NCBI GenBank assembly: GCA_026986655.1
Contig: JALSOD010000005.1
Location: 1-5,722, forward strand
DNA length: 5,722 nt
Reading direction: 5' to 3'
Source of the DNA: Caldifarciminota bacterium
GTDB taxonomy: Bacteria; Hydrothermota; Hydrothermia; B15-G9; WFZT01
Positions within the stretch are counted from its first letter, which is position 1, and each line of letters begins with the position of its first letter. Of the stretch, positions 1 through 5,526 are shown one piece after another. The notes under the pieces are model-generated. The model was not told the DNA's origin and made no database searches. It saw only the letters and a program-made list of their open reading frames with translations. Made by a program: the position numbers and the translations under genes.

Positions 1-81
1 TCATAACCAATAACTCTGTGGCGTTATCGAAGAAATGCTGTAAATTTAAATTCTGAAATTGTCGGATATCGCATAGTTTGA

Positions 82-120
82 TAGCACAAATTTACTATTT
101 TTTGTAATAAATTCGTGCTA
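82..120. repeat. Imperfect inverted repeat (16-bp arms, 7-nt spacer) upstream of the nap promoter
   Basis: The left arm (82-97) begins TAGCACAAATTTA and pairs with the right arm (105-120), which ends AAATTCGTGCTA. Fourteen of 16 positions pair; the mismatches are 88/114 and 95/107. The spacer (98-104) is TTTTTTG. The dyad lies about 24 bases upstream of the -35 box of the promoter proposed for napM. No T-run follows either arm, so a classical intrinsic terminator is unlikely. It could be an operator for a dimeric or tetrameric regulator, an RNA hairpin at the end of an upstream transcript, or a small dispersed repeat. The symmetry is seen directly; the role is inference. Confidence 0.55.
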
Positions 121-143
121 CAATGTCCCACCGTAATATATCA

Positions 144-172
144 TTGACAGTAGACTTAAGGAGTTTTGTAAT
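144..172 (+). promoter_or_regulatory. Sigma70-type promoter for the nap operon
   Basis: A perfect TTGACA -35 box (144-149) is followed after exactly 17 bases by TGTAAT (167-172), one mismatch from the TATAAT consensus. Transcription would start near 178-180, giving a 5' leader of only about 17 nt before the napM ATG at 196. That leader carries the Shine-Dalgarno sequence GGAGGG (185-190). This placement makes napM the first gene of the transcript. The match is seen in the sequence; no experimental start is known to me. Confidence 0.6.
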
Positions 173-195
173 TTTATCAAAAATGGAGGGTAATT

Positions 196-579
196 ATGAA
201 GTCAAAATTTATAATGTCGTTGCTATGGAGTGTGATCTTGATAGGCGGAATATCCGCCATATATGCTCAAGGGACAGTTAAGGATGAGCATCCCGAATTA
301 TCTCCTGAAGAAAAAATGATGACATGTAGGGGCTGTCATAAAGAGGCGACGCCTGAAATTTACAATGAGTGGTACAATTCCCGTCATGGTATTGACAATG
401 TTAGATGCTTTCAGTGTCATGGTACATTCTCCGATTTCCATAAGACGCCTCCCATCTCGAAATGTGCTGCCTGCCATGCAAAAGAGGTGATGAATCTGCA
501 CGTACCGGAGAATTCTCCCAACAAAACATGCTGGTCTTGTCATCCTGTACACACCTTTAGAGTACACAAAGGTAAATAA
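196..579 (+). CDS. napM: NapM-type periplasmic tetraheme cytochrome c
   Basis: This 127-residue secreted cytochrome is expected to pass electrons to NapA. A Sec signal peptide (residues 1-24: KSK n-region, hydrophobic core, probable cleavage after IYA) precedes four CXXCH heme sites: C44-C47-H48, C71-C74-H75, C90-C93-H94 and C112-C115-H116. Additional histidines (32, 64, 82, 102, 119, 124) could serve as distal heme ligands. The W-x-x-S-x-H stretch at residues 59-64 recalls other small multiheme cytochromes. Size and heme count fit NapM of napCMADGH operons rather than diheme NapB or the membrane-anchored NapC, since no uncleaved anchor is evident. The ATG has GGAGGG 5 bases upstream. The stop is 12 bases before napA. 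As the first gene after the promoter it is probably the entry point to NapA from NapG/NapH. Export and heme attachment need Sec and a cytochrome c maturation system, neither of which is in the window. Confidence 0.85.
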   Translation: MKSKFIMSLLWSVILIGGISAIYAQGTVKDEHPELSPEEKMMTCRGCHKEATPEIYNEWYNSRHGIDNVRCFQCHGTFSDFHKTPPISKCAACHAKEVMNLHVPENSPNKTCWSCHPVHTFRVHKGK

Positions 580-591
580 GGAGGTCTTCCA

Positions 592-3048
592 ATGGGTATA
601 ACAAGAAGAGAATTCATTAAAACCACCGCTGCCCTGACGGCAGCGTCAATGGTAGGTTTGAAATTACCAAAAGAGCTCGATGCCCAGGGTATGCCTGAGG
701 TGGACAAGTGGGTTAGAGGAACCTGTAGATTCTGTGGTGTCGGCTGTCGTGTAGAGATGGGGATCAAGAACGGAAAACCTGTAGCGATTCGTGGTGTGCC
801 CAATGCTAAAACTAACTTTGGATTCCTATGCATGAAAGGTATGCTTTTCTACAAATTCATGAACCACCCGGACAGACTTAAGAAACCTCTTTACCGCAAG
901 AAGAAAACTGAGCCATTCAAAGAGATCTCATGGGACAAGGCCCTTGATATAGCCGCCAACGAGTTTGCGAAGGCAATTAAAAAGTATGGTCCCAATTCAG
1001 TTGCGTATTATGGCTCAGGCCAGGCTTTAACTGAGGAAACCTACCTCTTTCAAAAGATCTTTCGCGGGGGCCTCAGGACTAATAACGTGGAAGGGAACCC
1101 GCGTCTCTGTATGGCGAGTGCAGTTGGGGGTTATATTACTTCCTTTGGAGCAGACGAGCCCATGGGCGCCTATGAAGACATAGAAAAAGCACTTACGTTC
1201 TTCATAATCGGAAGTAACATGGCAGAGGCGCATCCGGTTCTCTTCCGTAGGATAATGAACAGAAAGCTCAATAATCCTGATATCGTTAAAGTTATTAATG
1301 CTGACCCAAGAGTCTCTCCGACATCCCGTATCGCTGACCTCCATCTTCAGTTTAAACCCGGTACCGACCTCGCCCTCCTGAATGCGATGGCCTATGTGAT
1401 TATTAAAGAGAACTGGTACAACAAAGACTTTGTTAAAAATTACGTCTCGTTTAGAATCGGTAAGGAAAAGAAAGAGGTTACATTTGACGATTACGTTAAG
1501 CATCTTGAAAATTACACTCCCGAAAAAGCCGCAAAAATTTGCGGTGGAAACATAACACCGGATAAGATCAAACTGGCCGCAAAATGGTTCGCCACATCCG
1601 GTAGAACCATGAGCTTCTGGACAATGGGACTCAACCAGAGAACCCGTGGAGTTTGGGCTAACAACCTGGTGAACAATCTTCACATACTGACTGGTCAGCT
1701 GGGTATCCCTGGCGCAGACAGCTTCTCTCTCACCGGGCAGCCTAATGCGTGCGGTGGTGTTAGAGAAGGTGGTGGACTGTGTCATATCCTCCCGGCCCAC
1801 AGACCGGTTGTCAATGATAAACTCCGCCACGAGGTTGAAAGACTCTGGGGTATCCCCGAAGGTAGAATTCCTCCAAAGCCAGGATACCATACCATCGCAA
1901 TGTTCCAGGCCATTAACGACGGAAAGATCAAGGCTATCTGGATTCACACCACCAGCCCGGCACAGAGTTTGCCGAATGCAGATAAGTACAGACACGGACT
2001 TGCAAGAGACGATGTATTTGTTGTAGTAACAGATATCTTCCCGACAAAAACGACAGAGCTCGCGAACCTGATTCTCCCGTCTGCATTTCTCTTTGAGAAA
2101 ACGGGGGTTTATGGATGTTCTGAAAGAAGATCCCAGCTCACTCTTAAAGCTGTTGATCCACCACCAGAGGCCAAGCCCGAACTCTGGATCGCGGTTGAAT
2201 GGGCCAAGCGACTTTCAAAGAAACTGAAAGATCCTATCATTTACAAGGTTGTTGAGCCCTTTGACGGTAAAGAGCCAGGCTTTGAGTTACCAAAGGCAGT
2301 TTGGAGTGAGTACGCAGGTAAACTCACAAAAGGCCGTGATAACGATCTGAGTGGAGCAACCTATGAAGTCTTGATGAAGAGACCCGATGGTGTGCAGTGG
2401 CCAGCACCTACACAGGAAATCGCCCTCAAGGGTGGAACACCAAAGAAATTTGTCCGTGGTATAGATCCAATCGCTACAAGACTTGCTAAGGGTAACGAAA
2501 AATATGTATTCTACGGTGAAGCCCACAAGGACCACAAACTCTGGATCTGGCTCAGACCTTACAAGGGGGCTGCTGAGGAACCTGATGCTGAGTATCCATT
2601 CTACCTATCCACAGGTCGTGTAATCGATCAGTGGCATACATCCAGTATGACCGGTAGAATTCCAGAGCTGCTGCAGTCTGCACCTTACGCCTACGTTGAG
2701 ATCAATCCAAAGGATGCAATGAGATTGGGTATCAAGCCCAACGATATCGTCGAGATTGAGACAAGACGTGGAAAGGTTCATATCCCTGCCAAGATTGTGG
2801 AAGGTCCAATGGAAGGAATGGTGTTTGTTTACTGGTACGATATGGATGAGGACAGGATGATCAACAGGGTGACGAAGGATGCATTTGACCCAGGTTCCAA
2901 GCAGCCAGAATTTAAGATCTGTGCAGCTCGTATAAGAAAGTATTCCGGTCCGAAACCGCTGAAGCCGTTTATCGTGAGAATGAAGAAGACGAGGAAAGGC
3001 TGGGTCCACGTCGACAAGTTCAACATCAAGGAGTTCCAGAAAAAGTAG
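592..3048 (+). CDS. napA: Periplasmic nitrate reductase catalytic subunit NapA
   Basis: This is a molybdopterin oxidoreductase of the NapA type that reduces nitrate to nitrite in the periplasm (818 residues; E. coli NapA has about 828). Residues 4-10 (TRREFIK) form a twin-arginine export signal, with probable cleavage near residue 31. C45, C48, C52 and C80 bind the N-terminal [4Fe-4S] cluster, and K82 is the usual electron-relay lysine. C173 in NPRLCMASAV is the molybdenum-ligating cysteine in the context typical of NapA. Other NapA hallmarks are GSNMAEAHP (207-215), LNQRTRGVWANN (347-358), SLTGQPNACG (379-388) and, near the C-terminus, QWHTSSMTGRIPEL and SKQPEFKICAARI of the MGD-binding domain. 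A Lys/Arg-rich tail of about 35 residues (784-818) follows the point where E. coli NapA ends. The Shine-Dalgarno AAGGAGGT (578-585) overlaps the napM stop, suggesting coupled translation. NapD encoded downstream should chaperone it. Formate dehydrogenase or assimilatory NasA are less likely given the NapA motifs and the napDGH context. Confidence 0.95.
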   Translation: MGITRREFIKTTAALTAASMVGLKLPKELDAQGMPEVDKWVRGTCRFCGVGCRVEMGIKNGKPVAIRGVPNAKTNFGFLCMKGMLFYKFMNHPDRLKKPLYRKKKTEPFKEISWDKALDIAANEFAKAIKKYGPNSVAYYGSGQALTEETYLFQKIFRGGLRTNNVEGNPRLCMASAVGGYITSFGADEPMGAYEDIEKALTFFIIGSNMAEAHPVLFRRIMNRKLNNPDIVKVINADPRVSPTSRIADLHLQFKPGTDLALLNAMAYVIIKENWYNKDFVKNYVSFRIGKEKKEVTFDDYVKHLENYTPEKAAKICGGNITPDKIKLAAKWFATSGRTMSFWTMGLNQRTRGVWANNLVNNLHILTGQLGIPGADSFSLTGQPNACGGVREGGGLCHILPAHRPVVNDKLRHEVERLWGIPEGRIPPKPGYHTIAMFQAINDGKIKAIWIHTTSPAQSLPNADKYRHGLARDDVFVVVTDIFPTKTTELANLILPSAFLFEKTGVYGCSERRSQLTLKAVDPPPEAKPELWIAVEWAKRLSKKLKDPIIYKVVEPFDGKEPGFELPKAVWSEYAGKLTKGRDNDLSGATYEVLMKRPDGVQWPAPTQEIALKGGTPKKFVRGIDPIATRLAKGNEKYVFYGEAHKDHKLWIWLRPYKGAAEEPDAEYPFYLSTGRVIDQWHTSSMTGRIPELLQSAPYAYVEINPKDAMRLGIKPNDIVEIETRRGKVHIPAKIVEGPMEGMVFVYWYDMDEDRMINRVTKDAFDPGSKQPEFKICAARIRKYSGPKPLKPFIVRMKKTRKGWVHVDKFNIKEFQKK

Positions 3049-3060
3049 GAAAAGGATAAG

Positions 3061-3105
3061 TTTTAATTAGAGGGGGCCGCCTGCGGCGGCCCCCTCTAAT
3101 TAAAA
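3061..3105 (+). promoter_or_regulatory. Perfect 21-bp hairpin between napA and napD (processing, attenuation or partial terminator)
   Basis: Arm 3061-3081 pairs without mismatch to arm 3085-3105 around a TGC loop (3082-3084). The base of the stem is AT-rich (TTTTAATTAGA) and the top is a 10-bp G+C block. The 3' side continues as AATTAAAATAAAG rather than a T-run, so this is not a classical intrinsic terminator on either strand. Between cotranscribed genes such a stem commonly blocks 3' exonucleases or partly stops transcription, which would give more napM-napA than napDGH message. The napD ribosome site (AAAGGA, 3107-3112) starts two bases beyond the stem, so the folded RNA might also influence napD initiation. 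The structure is seen; the roles are inferred. Confidence 0.7.
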
Positions 3106-3118
3106 TAAAGGACTCGAT

Positions 3119-3415
3119 ATGCCTATCGGTGGATTTGTTGTTAATACAAAACCTGAAGATATCGAAGGAGTTGTTGAATTCCTTAAAAGTTTCCCAGAAG
3201 TCGAAATCTATTCACACGACGAGAAGGGGAACATCATCGTCGTGATCGAAACCGAACTTTCCGACCACATGGATGAGCTTGTGGATACCATCAAACAGGA
3301 TGAACGAATTCTGGCCGTCAGTGTGGCGTATCTCTATTATGAGGACGAGGTGGAGAAAATTGAAAAAGGAGAATACATCCCCGAAAGATTCAGACAAAAG
3401 AAACGGAGAAATTAG
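3119..3415 (+). CDS. napD: NapD, cytoplasmic maturation chaperone of NapA
   Basis: This is a small ferredoxin-fold protein of 98 residues (E. coli NapD is 87) that binds the Tat signal of NapA and holds back its export until the Mo cofactor is inserted. It opens with PIGGFVVNTKPEDIEGV, then shows the family pattern of alternating strands and helices: FPEVEIYSHDEKGNIIVVIE (residues 25-44) and a later ILAVSVAYLYYEDE segment, close to the GVLAVSLVYH region of known NapD proteins. There is no signal peptide or membrane segment, which fits a cytoplasmic chaperone. The last 20 or so residues are highly charged (ERFRQKKRRN at the end) and are encoded in DNA that also carries the start of napG. The ATG has AAAGGA 6 bases upstream, just after the intercistronic hairpin. 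Its position next to napA strongly supports the call. Confidence 0.88.
   Translation: MPIGGFVVNTKPEDIEGVVEFLKSFPEVEIYSHDEKGNIIVVIETELSDHMDELVDTIKQDERILAVSVAYLYYEDEVEKIEKGEYIPERFRQKKRRN
3348..3353 (+). promoter_or_regulatory. Candidate ribosome binding site for napG inside napD
   Basis: AGGTGG (3348-3353) is one mismatch from AGGAGG and lies 6 bases before an in-frame TTG at 3360. The alternative starts for this reading frame (ATG 3273, ATG 3300, GTG 3321, ATG 3339) have no comparable site, so this motif is the reason for placing the napG start at 3360. It is a weak site and the choice is tentative. Confidence 0.35.
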
Positions 3416-3989
3416 CAGGAGGGAATTTTTAAGGGTTCTGGTTGGATTCTCTCTAACCCTTCCCGAGCTTGCACATGCGAAAAGCAAATTTTTCTCTTCG
3501 CCTGTTCACACCAATGCACTAAGACCACCTGGCGCTGTTCCAGAAGACCTTTTTGCCGGTAAATGTGTCCGCTGCGGCCGATGTGCAGAGGTTTGCCCCT
3601 ACCATTGCATTGAAATGCTCGACATAAGACACGGACTCTACGCAGGAACTCCTATAATTTACGTGGATAAAATTCCCTGTTACCTTTGCATGGAATGTAC
3701 GAAGGTATGCCCAACGGGAACGTTGAAGCCCATTCCTCAGGAAGAAACAAGAATGGGTCTTGCTGTAGTGGACAAGTACCGTTGTATTACTTGGAAGGGA
3801 GAGGGTATCTGCCGGAGTTGCTACAATGCATGTCCATACAAGGACAAAGCGATATATCTTGATAGACTAAGACCTGTTGTCAACAAAGACCACTGTACGG
3901 GTTGCGGTCTCTGCACCGCCGCCTGTCCTGTTACACCAAAGGCAATAAATATCGAACCAATATACAGTTTCAAAGTCTCCAAGAGGTAG
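3360..3989 (+). CDS. napG: NapG, Tat-exported ferredoxin-type protein with four [4Fe-4S] sites
   Basis: NapG partners NapH in moving electrons from menaquinol to the periplasmic nitrate reductase chain. With the TTG start the protein has 209 residues (E. coli NapG about 231). A twin-arginine signal, SRREFL at residues 19-24, is followed by a hydrophobic stretch ending LAHA (37-40). Four cysteine groups follow: C69/C72/C75/C79, C107/C110/C113/C117, C142/C151/C154/C158 (widely spaced first pair) and C179/C182/C185/C189, each last cysteine followed by proline. This is the NapG pattern; NapF would normally lack the Tat signal. The start is uncertain: the frame is open from ATG 3273, and ATG 3339 would give 216 residues, but only TTG 3360 has a plausible ribosome site. 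With that start the gene overlaps napD by 56 bases in the +1 frame, implying coupled translation. Its stop lies 6 bases before napH. Confidence 0.88.
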   Translation: MKKENTSPKDSDKRNGEISRREFLRVLVGFSLTLPELAHAKSKFFSSPVHTNALRPPGAVPEDLFAGKCVRCGRCAEVCPYHCIEMLDIRHGLYAGTPIIYVDKIPCYLCMECTKVCPTGTLKPIPQEETRMGLAVVDKYRCITWKGEGICRSCYNACPYKDKAIYLDRLRPVVNKDHCTGCGLCTAACPVTPKAINIEPIYSFKVSKR

Positions 3990-3995
3990 TTAAAA

Positions 3996-4880
3996 ATGGG
4001 AAAGCCAAAAAAAGAGCCGAAGATTAAAAGAAAGACTTACATCGACACGTGGAGGTTCCTCTTTCAGATCGGTGCTTTTATCGCCATTCTTGTCAATCCA
4101 TTTCTGAATTATTACTTTCATGTAAAAGTCATTCAGGGGTGGTATCAATCAATAGCCTTCGGACATCTGTGGTTTGTCTCTCCACTTGAAGGGATCGAGG
4201 CTTTATTGATTACAAAAATTATCTACATGCCCTGGATAATTGGCATGACGCTTCCCATTATTGTGGCTCTCCTCCTCGGGAGGGTATTCTGTAGCTGGAT
4301 CTGTCCCATAAATTTTTTCTACGAAATAATGGACAGAGTTCACAAAAAAATTTCAAAAAGGAGTTACTACAAAAGGAAACCGCTTTTTACACTTCCGAGA
4401 TGGATTCTCTGGGTTGCGCTTGTTGGAGAGCTCATGCTTGCCATGATTGTGGGAAAGCCTATTTTTGTCTTTCTCTCTCCGCCGGGTCTTGTTGGTCGTG
4501 AAATAATGATGGCGGTCTTCTTCCACACTCTTGCTTTAGAAGGAATTATTGTTTTAATTGTGCTTACAACCTATCTGATCTCCCAGAGATTTTTTTGTCA
4601 GTATCTCTGTCCCCTTGGAGCCCTTCTTGCCTTCATAGGGGCAAAAAGGAGATTGATCATTGTTCAGGACATGAACACGTGTCATCAGTGTGGTTTCTGT
4701 GATAGAGCCTGTCCATGGGGAATTTATCCCAGCAGGGGTGAGGCTGAGGGAATCTACTGCACAAATTGTGGTTCATGCGTCGCTGTCTGTCCATTCAATG
4801 CAAGAAAATTTGTATTTGTGGGATTCACTCCATCGAGTGAAAAGTTAAAGCTGGAAAAAGTACCATCAGGGCGCCAATAA
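3996..4880 (+). CDS. napH: NapH, membrane-bound iron-sulfur quinol dehydrogenase subunit
   Basis: NapH is the membrane half of the NapGH quinol dehydrogenase. The protein has 294 residues with a basic N-terminus (KKEPKIKRK) and four likely membrane segments at about 21-41, 78-98, 136-160 and 170-196. The family's two CX3CP motifs, C99-C103-P104 and C201-C205-P206, sit just after segments 2 and 4, both on the predicted cytoplasmic side. Two C-terminal [4Fe-4S] sites follow: C229/C232/C235/C239 and C255/C258/C261/C265. With N- and C-termini inside, these clusters face the cytoplasm, as known for NapH. The ATG is 6 bases after napG, and GAGG (3983-3986) within the last napG codons is the probable ribosome site. 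With no napC in the window, NapGH is the only visible route from menaquinol; Wolinella succinogenes is an established case of NapGH working without NapC. Relatives such as NosR-, CcoG- or MauN-like proteins are excluded mainly by the context. Confidence 0.92.
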   Translation: MGKPKKEPKIKRKTYIDTWRFLFQIGAFIAILVNPFLNYYFHVKVIQGWYQSIAFGHLWFVSPLEGIEALLITKIIYMPWIIGMTLPIIVALLLGRVFCSWICPINFFYEIMDRVHKKISKRSYYKRKPLFTLPRWILWVALVGELMLAMIVGKPIFVFLSPPGLVGREIMMAVFFHTLALEGIIVLIVLTTYLISQRFFCQYLCPLGALLAFIGAKRRLIIVQDMNTCHQCGFCDRACPWGIYPSRGEAEGIYCTNCGSCVAVCPFNARKFVFVGFTPSSEKLKLEKVPSGRQ

Positions 4881-4891
4881 GGGGACAAATT

Positions 4892-4932
4892 TGATGGTGG
4901 TGGAGCCGCCTTCGGCGGCCCCACCACCATCA
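4892..4932. terminator. GC-rich hairpin between convergent napH and ribE, probable bidirectional terminator
   Basis: Arm 4892-4910 pairs with arm 4914-4932 over 19 positions with one A-C mismatch (4904/4920) around a TTC loop. The stem begins 12 bases after the napH stop, and its right arm contains the ribE stop codon (complement of 4930-4932). Only a short TTT follows on the + strand and no real T-run follows on the - strand, so termination efficiency is uncertain. Its position between convergent genes favours a terminator for both. Its top 18 bases nearly match those of the hairpin at 3061-3105. Confidence 0.65.
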
Positions 4933-5526
4933 TTTCCTCATTGATAAAATCCTATCTACGTATTTTCCAAGTAAATCAAACTCGATATTTAAAAAGTCCC
5001 CAACCCTCTTCTCTCCAAATGTGGTTACCTGAAGGGTCAGAGGAATTAGAAACACGGTGAACCCATCCGGAAGAAGTTTGTTCACAGTGAGAGATACTCC
5101 ATCGACAGCCACAGAACCCTTTTCCACTAAAAATTTCAGATTTTCTCTATTTATACCTCCAATATACCATTCAACAGTATCCCCAAATCTGTTGATACTC
5201 CTCAAAGTCGCCACCGTATCCACGTGACCTGTTACTATGTGGCCACCAAACCTATCACCCGCACGCATGGCTCTTTCTAAATTTACAATTTGACCGATGT
5301 TGAGTTTTTTACCAAACTTAGAAACCCTCAAAGTTTCCTTTGAGAGAAAAACAGTGAATGTTTCTGAAGTGAAAGATTCCACAGAGAGACAGACGCCATC
5401 GACGGAAATAGATTCGCCATCTTTTAATTCTTCTGAAAAAGGTGCTTTGATGGTCAGTCTCTTCCCGTTTGAAAGTGTAATTACAGAGATGATTTTTCCT
5501 GTGGTTTCAACAAGACCAGTGAACAT
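4930..5526 (-). CDS. ribE: Riboflavin synthase alpha subunit
   Basis: This enzyme performs the last step of riboflavin synthesis: two molecules of 6,7-dimethyl-8-ribityllumazine dismutate to riboflavin and a pyrimidinedione. The protein has 198 residues, slightly shorter than the E. coli enzyme (about 213), and starts with the family signature MFTGLVE. Two lumazine-binding repeats are visible: DGESISVDGVCLSV in the N-terminal half and EKGSVAVDGVSLTV in the C-terminal half. C46, H101 in GGHIVTGHVD and S145 correspond to C48, H102 and S146 of E. coli. It acts in the cytoplasm as a trimer. Its ATG shares one base with the trpS stop (TAATG), so the two genes are probably cotranscribed and translationally coupled; no strong ribosome site is seen. 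Other rib genes are absent from the window. FAD/FMN supply has no direct link to the Nap operon, so the neighbourhood looks incidental. Confidence 0.95.
   Translation of the reverse strand: MFTGLVETTGKIISVITLSNGKRLTIKAPFSEELKDGESISVDGVCLSVESFTSETFTVFLSKETLRVSKFGKKLNIGQIVNLERAMRAGDRFGGHIVTGHVDTVATLRSINRFGDTVEWYIGGINRENLKFLVEKGSVAVDGVSLTVNKLLPDGFTVFLIPLTLQVTTFGEKRVGDFLNIEFDLLGKYVDRILSMRK

Noticed and set aside
1..56. C-terminal remnant of an upstream gene (frame 3 open to a TGA at 54-56)
   Set aside because: Only 17 codons, no recognisable motif, and both other forward frames stop within the first 13 bases; nothing supports a gene.
82..120. CIRCE (HrcA) operator, because the dyad ends are TAGCAC and GTGCTA
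   Set aside because: CIRCE needs TTAGCACTC, 9 bases, then GAGTGCTAA. Here the TAGCAC and GTGCTA ends are 27 bases apart and the CTC/GAG parts are missing.
119..124. TACAAT as a -10 box overlapping the dyad
   Set aside because: No -35-like hexamer sits 16-18 bases upstream (only a T-run), while TTGACA-17-TGTAAT downstream is far better.
166..180. FNR/CRP-like palindrome TTG...CAA over the -10 region
   Set aside because: The TTG and CAA are separated by 9 bases rather than the 8 of TTGAT-N4-ATCAA, and the inner bases do not match; it is probably chance in AT-rich DNA.
244..258. Short inverted repeat GGCGGA-ATA-TCCGCC
   Set aside because: It lies within the napM signal peptide codons, has only 6-bp arms, and is explained by coding sequence.
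1027..1995. 322-codon open frame on the - strand opposite napA
   Set aside because: It lies entirely antisense to conserved napA sequence, and its translation shows no domain and atypical composition; it is a shadow frame.
3411..3413. ATT start for napG immediately before SRREFL
   Set aside because: ATT is very rare as a start, and the GGAG before it (3405-3408) is only 2 bases away, too close to act.
3273..3989. napG starting at ATG 3273 (238 residues)
   Set aside because: The extra N-terminal residues have no ribosome site, are Trp/Arg-rich, overlap 143 bases of napD and would put about 47 residues before the Tat motif.
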